A stretch of DNA of 64,000 nt from an uncultured Clostridia bacterium (GTDB lineage: Bacteria; Bacillota; Clostridia; Christensenellales; UBA3700): the NCBI GenBank assembly GCA_947246685.1, contig CAMXSN010000003.1, positions 186,001 through 250,000 of the forward strand. The letters are read 5' to 3'. Below the pieces are notes generated by a model. The model was not told the DNA's origin and did not search any database. It saw only the letters and a list, made by a program, of their open reading frames with translations. Positions within the stretch are counted from its first letter, which is position 1. Each line of letters begins with the position of its first letter. Of the stretch, positions 14,501-22,840 are shown piece after piece. Made by a program: the position numbers and the translations under genes.

Positions 14501-16597
14501 TTATTCTTTCTTATCCCCGTCAACTTCGGTCGGATCGACCGTTTTGACCTGCTCCTGCTCTTCCGATTCCGTCGTCTGCAGAGGGTTCGCAGCTTCCTCG
14601 GTTTGACCTGCGGAAGGTTCGGGCACGATATTTATTTTGGGCTCGGAAGTTCTCTTATAGCTGTCCTTCTTTGCCTGTCTTTCGTCGATATAGGCGATTA
14701 CCTCATCAGCTGTCTTGCCGTCGAAAAGCATATTGACCTCTTCGGTATATATGGTTTCCTTTTCAAACAGCACCTTAACCATATTGTCCATCACAACGCG
14801 GTTAGCCTGCAAAATCTCCAACGCTTTTTTGTAGCAATTATCGAGAATACTTTTAATCTCGTTGTCAATCACGCCGCCGAGTTCGTCGCTGTAAGAATGC
14901 GTCGTGCCGTAATCTCTGCCAAGGAAAACTTCTTTATCTCCGCCAAGATACATATTGCCGATCGCATTGGACATACCCCATTGAGTTACCATCTTCTTGG
15001 CAATATTGCTTGCTCTTTCGATATCGTTGGACGCGCCTGTGGAGATATCTTTTATTACGATCTCCTCTGCGGCTCTGCCGCCCAACATCATGGTAACCAT
15101 ATCTATGAGTTTGTTTCTCGTGACATGAGAATCGTCGTTTTCGGGTCTTGTCAAAGTATAGCCGGCCGCCATACCTCTCGGAATAATGCTGACCTCTTGC
15201 ACGTCGTCGCAATTTTCGAGCAATTTGCCGATTATCGCGTGTCCTGCCTCATGGTAAGCGGTGATTCTCTTGTCGCTGTCTGTGACGATCCTGCTCTTCT
15301 TCTGCGGTCCTGCGATAACTTTGTTGATACCCTCGAGAATGTCTTCCATTATTATCACTTTTCTGTTGGCTCTTGCCGCAAGAATAGCCGCTTCGTTGAG
15401 AAGATTTTCAAGATCGGCTCCGCTAAAACCGCTTGTCATTCTTGCCAAAATCTTAAACGATACGTCGTCGGCAAGCGGTTTGTTCCTCGAATGAACTTTG
15501 AGTATCTCTTCTCTTCCTTTGACGTCGGGCACGTTGACGTATATCTGTCTGTCGAATCTGCCCGGTCTCAACAGCGCAGGATCCAGAATATCCGCTCTGT
15601 TGGTCGCAGCCATGATAATTATGCCTTCGTTTTTCTCAAAACCGTCCATTTGCACGAGCAACTGGTTGAGCGTCTGTTCTCTCTCGTCGTGTCCGCCGCC
15701 CAAGCCCGAACCTCTCTGTCTGCCGACTGCGTCGATTTCGTCTATAAAAATTATGCATGGCATATTCTTCTTGGCCTGATTAAACAGATCTCTGACTCTC
15801 GCCGCGCCCGTACCTACGAACATTTCTACAAAGTCGCTGCCGCTTATCGAAAAGAACGGAACGTTGGACTCTCCCGCGACCGCTTTTGCAAACAAAGTCT
15901 TACCCGTTCCCGGAGGACCTACCAATAAGACTCCCTTGGGTATTCTTGCGCCGAGTTGCAAAAACTTGTTGGGATCTTTGAGAAATTCCACGATTTCCTG
16001 CAATTCCTCTTTCTCCTCTTCGGCGCCCGCTACGTCGGTAAATCTGACGCTTACATTCATATTCAGTCTGGCTTTCGTCTTGCCGAAATCCAACGCCTGA
16101 CGGTTGGAATTGGCGCTCTGTCTGAAAATTATAAATACGACAATCGCGCAGAGAATAAGCGAAATTATCGGAAATATCAAAGAGCTGATATTAATGCCCG
16201 AATTGGGATCGTCGAATTTGTATTCGGGAATCTTGACGCCGGTGCCGTCGTCGGGCTGACGCTCTCTCAATTCGTTGAGATAATTTTCAAAACTCGTACG
16301 CGAAGATATCGCCGCCGCGAAAGTTGCCTTTTTGGTGGGATTTTTATAGAATGCGTTGATTTCTTTTTTGCTCGCGTCGCCTTTGAGCGCATAGACCTTA
16401 TACGATTCGATATACAAAGCAGAAATTGTGCCGGCCTCCAGCCTCTGTACAAGACCCTGTTTTTCTCCGTCGACGTCGTTGTTGTAAGATATAGTAGTAG
16501 GCTTATCGTTGAAGAACACGAAATATACCAGCACTATAATGAGTATTATGCTCACTGCAAGCACCAAATATCTGCCTATCATTGCCTTTTTGTTCAC
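14501..16597 (-). CDS. ftsH: ATP-dependent zinc metalloprotease FtsH
   Basis: A 698-residue FtsH, the membrane-anchored AAA protease for misfolded membrane proteins and regulators. Two membrane helices (about residues 8-28 and 118-140) bracket an extracytoplasmic loop. The AAA module has Walker A GPPGTGKT (about residue 228), Walker [12 protein letters not shown], and the second region of homology [21 protein letters not shown]. The zinc site is HEAGH near residue 449. The C-terminal 60 residues are an acidic, Glu/Thr-rich tail. It starts with GTG behind GGAGG. In many Bacillota, ftsH follows tilS and hpt; neither is here. Confidence 0.97.
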   Translation of the reverse strand: MNKKAMIGRYLVLAVSIILIIVLVYFVFFNDKPTTISYNNDVDGEKQGLVQRLEAGTISALYIESYKVYALKGDASKKEINAFYKNPTKKATFAAAISSRTSFENYLNELRERQPDDGTGVKIPEYKFDDPNSGINISSLIFPIISLILCAIVVFIIFRQSANSNRQALDFGKTKARLNMNVSVRFTDVAGAEEEKEELQEIVEFLKDPNKFLQLGARIPKGVLLVGPPGTGKTLFAKAVAGESNVPFFSISGSDFVEMFVGTGAARVRDLFNQAKKNMPCIIFIDEIDAVGRQRGSGLGGGHDEREQTLNQLLVQMDGFEKNEGIIIMAATNRADILDPALLRPGRFDRQIYVNVPDVKGREEILKVHSRNKPLADDVSFKILARMTSGFSGADLENLLNEAAILAARANRKVIIMEDILEGINKVIAGPQKKSRIVTDSDKRITAYHEAGHAIIGKLLENCDDVQEVSIIPRGMAAGYTLTRPENDDSHVTRNKLIDMVTMMLGGRAAEEIVIKDISTGASNDIERASNIAKKMVTQWGMSNAIGNMYLGGDKEVFLGRDYGTTHSYSDELGGVIDNEIKSILDNCYKKALEILQANRVVMDNMVKVLFEKETIYTEEVNMLFDGKTADEVIAYIDERQAKKDSYKRTSEPKINIVPEPSAGQTEEAANPLQTTESEEQEQVKTVDPTEVDGDKKE

Positions 16598-16657
16598 TTT
16601 TTCCTCCGAGCAGCCGAGCGAGGCTGCTTTTCATTATATTAATAAACTGCCGTGAAT

Positions 16658-16687
16658 ATTATATCTTATAGCTAAATAATTAGTCAA
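16658..16687 (-). promoter_or_regulatory. ftsH promoter
   Basis: On the minus strand TTGACT (16682-16687) and TATAAT (16658-16663) are 18 bases apart, giving a leader of about 55 bases to the GTG start. Confidence 0.75.
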
Positions 16688-16843
16688 TGATACGGCATAT
16701 AACTTTTGTAAAGATTTGGTTAACAGGCCGTAAAAACTCGATTTTGCGCGTTTTCATGCAATTTTGCAACAAAAATTCTGCAAAATTTCTTAATCCTATA
16801 TACGACTGATTCGCGCGTTCAAAGACTTCGATACAAGTGTATA

Positions 16844-17290
16844 TTACGCATAAGAAAGCATATAGCCGTTGGCAAATTCAACGACTTTGTCGACGAGATT
16901 GCTTATAAAACTCTCGTCGCGATTTTTGAGTTCACTCATCCTGTCCGCGTCGGCGTCGCCAACTACGGCGAGAATGCCTATATCACCTATTCTGTCCTTG
17001 CCCTTATCGAACGCGCCGCCGGGTTTAATACCGTTGCGCGTGATCTTAACCGTGCCCACGTCGCCTATCTTTCCCAGCGCGGAGTCTATGACGATGATGA
17101 CGTCGTTGGCATGCCGCTGACTTATCATTTTGGCGTAATCTTCCACGTTTATTGCCGTTACCTGCCTAAGCGTATTGCCGTAAACGTACGCCTGCGCGTC
17201 GTTTGCGCGGAGTTTGTCACCCACTCTCGGTCCTACGCTGTCGCCTATGATTTTAGTTGTTCCTATACATAAAAATACCAAGTTTTTCAT
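16844..17290 (-). CDS. yyaC: Sporulation protein YyaC (germination-protease-like fold)
   Basis: A 148-residue YyaC/DUF1256 protein. Diagnostic segments are LVFLCIGTTKIIGDSVGPRVG at the N-terminus (broken by one Thr from the family IGTDRsxGDxxGP), YGNTLRQVTAINVEDY, VIIVIDSALGKIGDVGTVKI, and PGGAFDKGKDRIGDIGI. The family occurs almost only in endospore formers and resembles the GPR spore protease, with an undefined role in the mother cell or forespore. Neither the ATG at 17290 nor the in-frame GTG at 17308 has a good Shine-Dalgarno; I chose the ATG because it starts at the conserved core. In other Bacillota it lies near parB/soj, consistent with its place near the origin. Confidence 0.85.
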   Translation of the reverse strand: MKNLVFLCIGTTKIIGDSVGPRVGDKLRANDAQAYVYGNTLRQVTAINVEDYAKMISQRHANDVIIVIDSALGKIGDVGTVKITRNGIKPGGAFDKGKDRIGDIGILAVVGDADADRMSELKNRDESFISNLVDKVVEFANGYMLSYA

Positions 17291-17431
17291 AATGTTAATT
17301 TTGGACACGCGGAAAGCGATTTATACCTGCCGCGCAACATTATCGGGGCTTTAACAAAGATTATTCTAAAACGGCGCCGGCAAAAAAACATATCGAAAAA
17401 TTTGCGGAAAAAAATTTTGAAATCATAAAAT

Positions 17432-17460
17432 TTGACAAAAATTTAATTATAGCTTATAAT
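17432..17460 (+). promoter_or_regulatory. Promoter of the CvpA-like gene
   Basis: TTGACA (17432-17437) and TATAAT (17455-17460) are separated by 17 bases, a full consensus pair, 33 bases before the ATG at 17494. Confidence 0.9.
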
Positions 17461-17493
17461 GTATTGGGTGCGTGTAAGAGAAAAGGAGTTTTT

Positions 17494-18087
17494 ATGTCTT
17501 ACGTAACTATAGTTTCATTGGTGATATTGTTGGTCTGCCTGATTGTAGGTCTGATCAAGGGCGCTATGCAGGCGTTGCTCAAACTTATCGCCGCAGTTGG
17601 GACTTCTCTGCTGACGATACTCGTCACGCCTTATCTTGCCAAAGCGCTGTATTCCACGTCGTTCGTGCAAAACAAAAATATACATGCCGGCATAGTTTCC
17701 GGCGTCAGCGCTGTGTTGATCGTACTCGTCTGTCTCATAGTATTCTCAACAATTTCGTTTGTTATCAACAGAAGAATTTCACAATCCGCCCTCAACGTGG
17801 TCAACAGGCTAAGCGGCGCGGCGCTGTATACGATATTCGGATTTATCGTGCTTATTCTAATAGGATACGTGATAAATATATTCTCCGACGTCGAATTTCT
17901 TCAACCGCTCGTTGCAGACACAAAAAAAGACCCGTTTGCAAATTGGCTTGTCACCAACAACCTGTTCAATAAATTTATGGAAGCCGTGGCAAAAGAAGGC
18001 GGAGTATTCCGACAGTTCCTCGACGGTTTCAAGCAACTCTCGTCAAGCGATTCAGCGGCGCTGTTGCAAAGCGCGTTTACCTTATAA
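17494..18087 (+). CDS. CvpA-like membrane protein
   Basis: A 197-residue protein with four predicted membrane helices (about residues 5-25, 28-45, 62-85 and 102-125) and a hydrophilic C-terminal 70 residues. The first two helices joined by GLIKGAMQALLKLIAAVG match the CvpA (colicin V production) family pattern, as does the amphipathic segment before helix four. The family is widespread and its biochemical role is unclear in Bacillota. I start it at the ATG at 17494 after AAAAGGAG; an ATG ten codons upstream is in frame but precedes the Shine-Dalgarno. It is a single-gene unit ending at a strong terminator. Confidence 0.75.
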   Translation: MSYVTIVSLVILLVCLIVGLIKGAMQALLKLIAAVGTSLLTILVTPYLAKALYSTSFVQNKNIHAGIVSGVSAVLIVLVCLIVFSTISFVINRRISQSALNVVNRLSGAALYTIFGFIVLILIGYVINIFSDVEFLQPLVADTKKDPFANWLVTNNLFNKFMEAVAKEGGVFRQFLDGFKQLSSSDSAALLQSAFTL

Positions 18088-18102
18088 ATCTAACGTGAAT
18101 AC

Positions 18103-18134
18103 GGGGCGTCGGATATCCGACGCCCCATTTTTTT
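18103..18134 (+). terminator. Terminator of the CvpA-like gene
   Basis: GGGGCGTCGGAT and ATCCGACGCCCC are directly abutting perfect complements (12 pairs), followed by a run of T. An additional A-rich flank is absent, so it acts on the plus strand. Confidence 0.9.
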
Positions 18135-18163
18135 GCTCTGCGACAAATTGCTTATTAAGAGTT

Positions 18164-18415
18164 TCAAATAGCAAGATAAATCAAATAGCCCGCGCTGTAT
18201 AGAAAATTGAGCGCCACTCCGCCTGCTCCGCTCAAAAATATCGCGTAATAATCGATACCGCCGAGGAAATAAGAAACCGCGCTTGCTATGCAACCCGCAA
18301 CGATGTTGAGCGCTACGTAACCGACGTGTTTTTTCCTATATCCGATAATATATCTTGCTATGACGCCCAATGCCGCCCCTACTATAAAAATCAAAAACAG
18401 TTCGTAAATTGCCAT
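18164..18415 (-). CDS. Small membrane protein, three hydrophobic segments
   Basis: An 83-residue protein, almost all hydrophobic: segments at about residues 3-22, 33-52 and 56-80, with a short basic loop YRKKHVGY. The glycine-rich helices recall small GlsB/YeaQ-like or BofA-like proteins, but no diagnostic motif is seen. There is no recognisable Shine-Dalgarno before the ATG at 18415. It converges on the CvpA-like gene. The reading frame is consistent with a real protein because its hydrophobic pattern is regular and charged residues are confined to loops. Confidence 0.6.
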   Translation of the reverse strand: MAIYELFLIFIVGAALGVIARYIIGYRKKHVGYVALNIVAGCIASAVSYFLGGIDYYAIFLSGAGGVALNFLYSAGYLIYLAI

Positions 18416-18540
18416 AATGTATTTTATGACTCGACGTCCTTAGATAATACTAAAAAATAATTTTCTCATAATCCCTATCCAACCGTTTAATAAGCGGACT
18501 TTATAAGTCTATTTGCAATATCGCGGCGCCAACGTTTGTA

Positions 18541-18875
18541 ATTCGCCCTATTATATGTTAATATTGAATCGGGCGTTAAGTCGTATCTTTTGTATTCCCT
18601 ACTTCCTGGCTGCGTTCCGGCGTTACGTCTGTCTAGCACGCGCGGGTGCTTAGCTGTGACGCCGCGGTGTTCGGCCTGCGCTTCACTCAACCGCGATACA
18701 CGCGGATAATTCCCGTATCCGATATATTCAAGGATTATCGGACTGACGATTAGAGTATGAAGGGGCTTACGTCCTGCTGTCGTCGACAGACGACGGCGAA
18801 ACCCGTCCGACCTTATTTCGACGGCGCTATCCGCATCTTCGGAGTATGAGCTGTTACAGCGGTCGGACTATATTT
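18541..18875 (+). ncRNA. Probable structured non-coding RNA, family unidentified
   Basis: About 330 bases, visibly richer in G and C than the flanks, with no convincing ORF. On the plus strand TTGTAA and TAATAT lie 17 bases apart (18536-18564), then a dense set of inverted repeats: GGCGT/ACGCC around AGCAC/GTGCT, CCGCG/CGCGG, TCCGATA/TATCGGA, GTCGTC/GACGAC and CTTCACTC/GAG(TA)TGAAG. A final stem GTCCGACC/GGTCGGAC is followed by TATATTTTTA, a terminator-like end. I tested it by eye against SRP, RNase P, tmRNA and 6S landmarks and none fits: no TCAGGTCCGGAAGG loop, no GAGGAAAGTCC, no TTCGAATCC arm. Strand and family are uncertain. Confidence 0.45.
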
Positions 18876-19100
18876 TTATCATCGCATGCATTATATTACA
18901 AAAATTTACAACCTCGCCGATTATTTTCCCTATGTATTAACTATAATATATTTGCAAGCAATTATTATTAAGGTCTGAATTTATAGCGTCGTTCGCACGC
19001 GTTTTGCTAAGGAATACCTCTCCGCGATTATCGCGAAATAACGTTTAGCCGGTCTCTCTTGTAATAATTGTGTAATGTGCCCTCTCGGACGATTAACTTA

Positions 19101-19130
19101 TTGCAATACTACATACAGGTATGTTATAAT
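19101..19130 (+). promoter_or_regulatory. Promoter of the acyltransferase-DUF6320 pair
   Basis: TTGCAA (19101-19106) and TATAAT (19125-19130), 18 bases apart. The predicted start near 19137 lies after two upstream in-frame ATGs and so supports translation from 19162. Confidence 0.7.
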
Positions 19131-19161
19131 GAATACAGCAAAATTTCGAAATAAGGACGTC

Positions 19162-20466
19162 ATGGCAAAATCTTTGGAGACTTGGAGCAAACTGGATAAT
19201 TCCGCAAAAATTTATCCTATGCTCGTGAGCAAAAAAAGCCAAAATATCTTTCGTCTGACCGTAAACCTCAAAGAGAAGGTAGACGGTGAAATTTTGCATA
19301 ACGCGCTCACTATGACGATCAACAGATTTCCGGGATTTCAAGTCAGATTGATGAAGGGAGCGTTTTGGTATTACTTCGATCACAACGCGTCCAAAGTTAA
19401 GATATATCCCGCTGATGCTACTTCTTTCAAAAAAATAACAGACAGAAACTGCAACGGATACTGTTTTAGAGTCAGTTTTTTCAAAAATCAGATTATATGC
19501 GATTTCTTCCATGCAATATGCGACGCGACAGGCGCGGCGGAATTCGTCAAAAGCCTAGTGTATACCTATCTAAATCTTACCGGCAAAGACGTATATTCGG
19601 ATAAAAAAATATTAACGGTCGGCTCGCCGATAACTCAGGAAGAACTCGAAGATTCATTCCTTGCCAATTATAAAAAAGTCTCTCTCAAAAAATTGAAGGT
19701 CAAAGATCTGCAAGGCAAAAAGGCATATCATATCAACGGAATACTTTTCAACAACGCAGGCAACGGGATTATCCATATGTACTGCGACGTAAAGCAAATA
19801 CTGGCCGTATGTCACGAGAGAAAATGCACGATGACGGAGTATCTGGGCGCGCTGTTTATGCTGTCGATATACGAAAGTCAAATCAAAGATAAAGTCAGCC
19901 AAGCCAACGATATTCAGCTTTTCGTTCCGATAAATCTGCGCAAGATTTTCCCGTCGAAAACGTTGCGGAATTTTTCGCTGTTTTCACGCGTGGGCGCAAA
20001 TCCTTACGAGGATATGTCTCTCGACAAACTTATCGAGATAATGCACGAAAGTCTAAAAAAAGATACCGACAAAGCGCTGCTCAAAGACAAGATATCCACA
20101 ACGGTATGGGCGGAAAAATTTTTCCTGGTAAGGTTTATCCCGTTATTTTTGAAACGGATATTTTTCAACTTTTCCAATATGTTTTTCGGTAAGACCAAGA
20201 AGACCGCTACCCTGTCGAATTTCGGAGTTTTAGATATTCCCGACAGCATGAAAGAACACATAGACAGCGTAAGCTTTGCAATATCTTCCAACGCGACTAC
20301 GCCCTTGTCTCTGTCTATTATTTCATGCGACGACAAACTGTGTATTACGTTTACCCGAAGAATCACGGAAACGGATATCGAAAGGACTTTTGCAAAGTAC
20401 CTGACCGACGACGGGATAGATCTAACCGTAACGTCGAATTTTTGGGAGGTGGACAATGCGCTGTAA
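19162..20466 (+). CDS. Condensation-fold (alcohol acetyltransferase-like) acyltransferase
   Basis: A 434-residue protein of the chloramphenicol-acetyltransferase/NRPS-condensation fold. The catalytic-type motif is FFHAICDATGAAEF at about residues 114-127, matching HxxxDG with His and Asp in place. Later structural segments include QLFVPINLRKIFPSKTLRNF (family PVNLR...), and LSNFGVLDIP near residue 360, the equivalent of the SNxG motif. It presumably transfers an acyl group between a thioester donor and an alcohol or amine; substrates are unknown. The ATG at 19162 follows AAGGA and lies after the promoter. It overlaps the next gene by 11 bases, a tight pairing often seen for this family with DUF6320. 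Confidence 0.8.
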   Translation: MAKSLETWSKLDNSAKIYPMLVSKKSQNIFRLTVNLKEKVDGEILHNALTMTINRFPGFQVRLMKGAFWYYFDHNASKVKIYPADATSFKKITDRNCNGYCFRVSFFKNQIICDFFHAICDATGAAEFVKSLVYTYLNLTGKDVYSDKKILTVGSPITQEELEDSFLANYKKVSLKKLKVKDLQGKKAYHINGILFNNAGNGIIHMYCDVKQILAVCHERKCTMTEYLGALFMLSIYESQIKDKVSQANDIQLFVPINLRKIFPSKTLRNFSLFSRVGANPYEDMSLDKLIEIMHESLKKDTDKALLKDKISTTVWAEKFFLVRFIPLFLKRIFFNFSNMFFGKTKKTATLSNFGVLDIPDSMKEHIDSVSFAISSNATTPLSLSIISCDDKLCITFTRRITETDIERTFAKYLTDDGIDLTVTSNFWEVDNAL

Positions 20467-21151
20467 ATATTGCAATATAGAAATCGGCTGTCAAAGCAAA
20501 GTATGTCCTCTCTGTCATGAAAAACTGCATCTGCCGGCAGAGTTGGATATGCCACACGCATATCCCCAAAAGCCTGCCGGAAAACATCCCAAAAAACGTA
20601 AACTTTTCTCGGCGAGAAGTCTGTATCTATCAATTGCGCTGACAATATTCATACTATGCATTCCTATCAACTTGCTCACTACGCCCGACCTATACTGGTT
20701 TGCTATCGTCGGGGCTGTAGGCGCATACGGATTCGTGCTGTTGCACCACACTATTCTGTCCAACAACAGTATAGGGATCAAAATCGTCTGGCAAGGCATA
20801 TCCATATTGGTCGTGCTGCTGGCGGTTAATTTCCTGCTCAAAAAGCAAGCGCCCGAGCTTGCAAGCACGTGGGTATGGGACTATGGTCTGCCCTCTATAT
20901 TGATAATTGCGTCTTTGGTAACGGGTATTTACACGTCGATTGCTTTCAAATTCTGGAACAATATTATCATAGATGCGCTGGGTATCTCCGCGCTTGGATT
21001 TATACCTTTGATTCTCTACGCCGTTAAGGTAGTGCACCACCCCGCGCTGTCAGTCGTGTCGGCTTGCATTTCCTCAGTGGTTATTATATTCTGCGGAATT
21101 CTCGGCAGAAGAACCCTTATATCAGAATTCAAAAAGAAGTTCCACTTTTAA
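20456..21151 (+). CDS. DUF6320-type membrane protein with N-terminal zinc ribbon
   Basis: A 231-residue protein. Residues 3-22 contain two CxxC pairs (CKYCNIEIG and CPLCHEKL) forming a zinc ribbon. After a basic linker come six predicted membrane helices (about residues 60-225). The architecture and its translational overlap with the condensation-fold acyltransferase match the DUF6320 partner known from other Bacillota. It may present or flip the acylated product, but that is inference from the pairing. GGAGG precedes the ATG inside the upstream gene. Confidence 0.8.
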   Translation: MRCKYCNIEIGCQSKVCPLCHEKLHLPAELDMPHAYPQKPAGKHPKKRKLFSARSLYLSIALTIFILCIPINLLTTPDLYWFAIVGAVGAYGFVLLHHTILSNNSIGIKIVWQGISILVVLLAVNFLLKKQAPELASTWVWDYGLPSILIIASLVTGIYTSIAFKFWNNIIIDALGISALGFIPLILYAVKVVHHPALSVVSACISSVVIIFCGILGRRTLISEFKKKFHF

Positions 21152-21300
21152 CGTTGTATCGTTCTATGAATATCGGACGTCAATGGCCGCCTGTCGACGC
21201 CATTCGCCGCGGCGTGACGGACAACCTTGTGATTCGGAGTATACTCTCCGATTAATAACCTCGCGCGCGTGATTTTTACAAATATCTAACGGGAAATTCA

Positions 21301-21329
21301 TTGCAAAAAAAAGCAGAATATTATATAAT
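21301..21329 (+). promoter_or_regulatory. Promoter of the ROK kinase operon
   Basis: TTGCAA (21301-21306) and TATAAT (21324-21329) are 17 bases apart, about 60 bases upstream of the ATG at 21389. Confidence 0.75.
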
Positions 21330-21388
21330 TATGGTATCAACGAATAGACATTGAAATGTTGCATAATATATGTCAGAAAGGAGAGCGT

Positions 21389-22342
21389 ATGTATTTAATC
21401 GGCATCGACGTAGGAGGTATGAGCATCAAAGGCGGAGTCGTCACAACGGAGGGAGAAATTCTCTTTAAGACTTCTATTCCGACCACCGAAAAATATACGT
21501 CGGATTACAGCATAAGCGAAGATATAAAAAAAGTCGTAGACGCGGTCGTCAAAGGCGCGAATATAGATATCAAAGACGTCAAAGGCATAGGCATAGGTCA
21601 ACCGGGCTCTATTGATTCCAAAAACGGTATCATCAGATACAGCAACAACATAGCTTTGGAAAACGTGCCCGTCGTCAAAGAATTGCAACAATACTACGAC
21701 CTTCCTATTTTTATCAACAATGACGCCAACTGCGCCGCCTTGGGCGAACACGTATTCGGCGCGGGCAAAGGATACAACGACGTAGTTTTCATTACCCTAG
21801 GCACGGGCGTAGGCAGCGGATTTATTATCGACGGAAAACTATTTGAAGGAAGAGACTGCGCAGGCGCGGAAGGCGGACATATGGTAATAGATATTTCCCC
21901 CAATGCAAAACCGTGCAACTGCGGCAGAAAAGGATGTTGGGAAGCATACGCGTCGGCTACCGCTCTGATTAGACAGACCAAAGAAGCAATGGACGCTAAT
22001 CCCGACAGTATGATGCATCGCATTGCAAAAGAAGAAGGTCAAGTATCCGGTAAGACTGCTTTTCTGGCGGCAAAACAGGGAGATAAAGCGGGACGGCAAG
22101 TCGTGGATAACTATATCGATTACATAACTTGCGGACTCGTCAATATGGTCAACGTATTCTGCCCCGAAGCAATACTTATAGGCGGCGGAATCAGCAACGA
22201 AAAAGAATATTTAACCGCGCCTATTCAAAAGGCCGTCAACGAAGGCAGATTCGGCGCTGCGTTCAACCCCACTGTCGAAGTCAAGACCGCAAGTCTCAAA
22301 AACGACGCAGGTATTTTGGGAGCTGCCGCTTTGGCGCTCTGA
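21389..22342 (+). CDS. ROK-family glucokinase
   Basis: A 317-residue ROK sugar kinase. The phosphate loop IGIDVGGMSIKGG opens the protein, followed by GIGIGQPGSID, the catalytic NDANCAALGE (Asp at about residue 112), TLGTGVGSGFI, EGGHMVID, and the ROK zinc motif CNCGRKGCWE near residues 178-187. The C-terminal ILIGGGIS is the second nucleotide element. It lacks an N-terminal helix-turn-helix, so it is an enzyme rather than a NagC-type repressor. Glucose is the likely substrate by overall pattern. AAAGGAGAG precedes the chosen ATG. It is followed by a small membrane protein 13 bases downstream in the same transcript. Confidence 0.92.
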   Translation: MYLIGIDVGGMSIKGGVVTTEGEILFKTSIPTTEKYTSDYSISEDIKKVVDAVVKGANIDIKDVKGIGIGQPGSIDSKNGIIRYSNNIALENVPVVKELQQYYDLPIFINNDANCAALGEHVFGAGKGYNDVVFITLGTGVGSGFIIDGKLFEGRDCAGAEGGHMVIDISPNAKPCNCGRKGCWEAYASATALIRQTKEAMDANPDSMMHRIAKEEGQVSGKTAFLAAKQGDKAGRQVVDNYIDYITCGLVNMVNVFCPEAILIGGGISNEKEYLTAPIQKAVNEGRFGAAFNPTVEVKTASLKNDAGILGAAALAL

Positions 22343-22355
22343 CAGGAGATAGATT

Positions 22356-22703
22356 ATGAACGATAAACTTACAATACACGACGCATACGGAGAACAATTC
22401 AATCAAGGACTTGTACCCGCCACCGAGCAGGAACAGAAAATTTGCGAAGAAAAAGAAAAAACTATCGGCGCTCTTCCCGTCGGATTCGTAAAAGCCGACA
22501 ACGATAAAAACGGCGTAAAGTATTACAAACTAGTCAAACTCGACTCCGACCAGTTGGATCACAAAATCAAAGCCGAGCAACTGAGACGTCTAAGAAATAT
22601 GGACAGACGCGGCGTAGCGCAAATAGTACTGCAAAGCATTTCCGTAGGTTTTACTGCCGTAATTGCAGCCTGCGCGTTTATCGCTCTTTTCTTACTCAAA
22701 TAA
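22356..22703 (+). CDS. Tail-anchored membrane protein of unknown function
   Basis: A 115-residue protein: an acidic, Lys-rich soluble part and one C-terminal membrane segment (about residues 88-113, IVLQSISVGFTAVIAA then CAFIALFLLK). The middle (KYYKLVKLDSDQLDHKIKAEQLRRLRNMDRR) is basic and probably helical. AGGAGA precedes the ATG. It is co-transcribed with the glucokinase and ends before a terminator. No family recognised. Confidence 0.7.
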   Translation: MNDKLTIHDAYGEQFNQGLVPATEQEQKICEEKEKTIGALPVGFVKADNDKNGVKYYKLVKLDSDQLDHKIKAEQLRRLRNMDRRGVAQIVLQSISVGFTAVIAACAFIALFLLK

Positions 22704-22725
22704 CGATTAAATAACTCAACTATAC

Positions 22726-22759
22726 ACGACGGGTCAAGGTACGATTACCCGTCGTTTTT
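22726..22759 (+). terminator. Terminator of the ROK kinase operon
   Basis: ACGACGGGT pairs with ACCCGTCGT, followed by TTTTTC, 23 bases after the stop codon. Confidence 0.85.
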
Positions 22760-22790
22760 CATGTTTGAATAACAAAACGTTTGAACTGAC

Positions 22791-22822
22791 AAAGCCCCTT
22801 GCATTAAACAAGGGGCTTTGGA
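22791..22822. terminator. gyrA terminator
   Basis: AAAGCCCCTTG and CAAGGGGCTTT form an 11-pair stem with a seven-base loop; the A run on the left acts as the T run for gyrA on the minus strand. Confidence 0.88.
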
Positions 22823-22840
22823 TTTTGTTATTCGAAATTG

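Noticed and set aside
18487..18690. 67-codon minus-strand frame over the structured-RNA region
   Set aside because: Very Arg-rich, no Shine-Dalgarno, and its sequence is explained by GC-rich inverted repeats of the candidate RNA.
18541..18875. Assignment of the structured RNA to SRP RNA
   Set aside because: A partial resemblance to the Alu-type start (GTGCT..AGC..GCGGTG) and a CCGGAA on the opposite strand exist, but the invariant S-domain loop and the UGUAA motif are missing.
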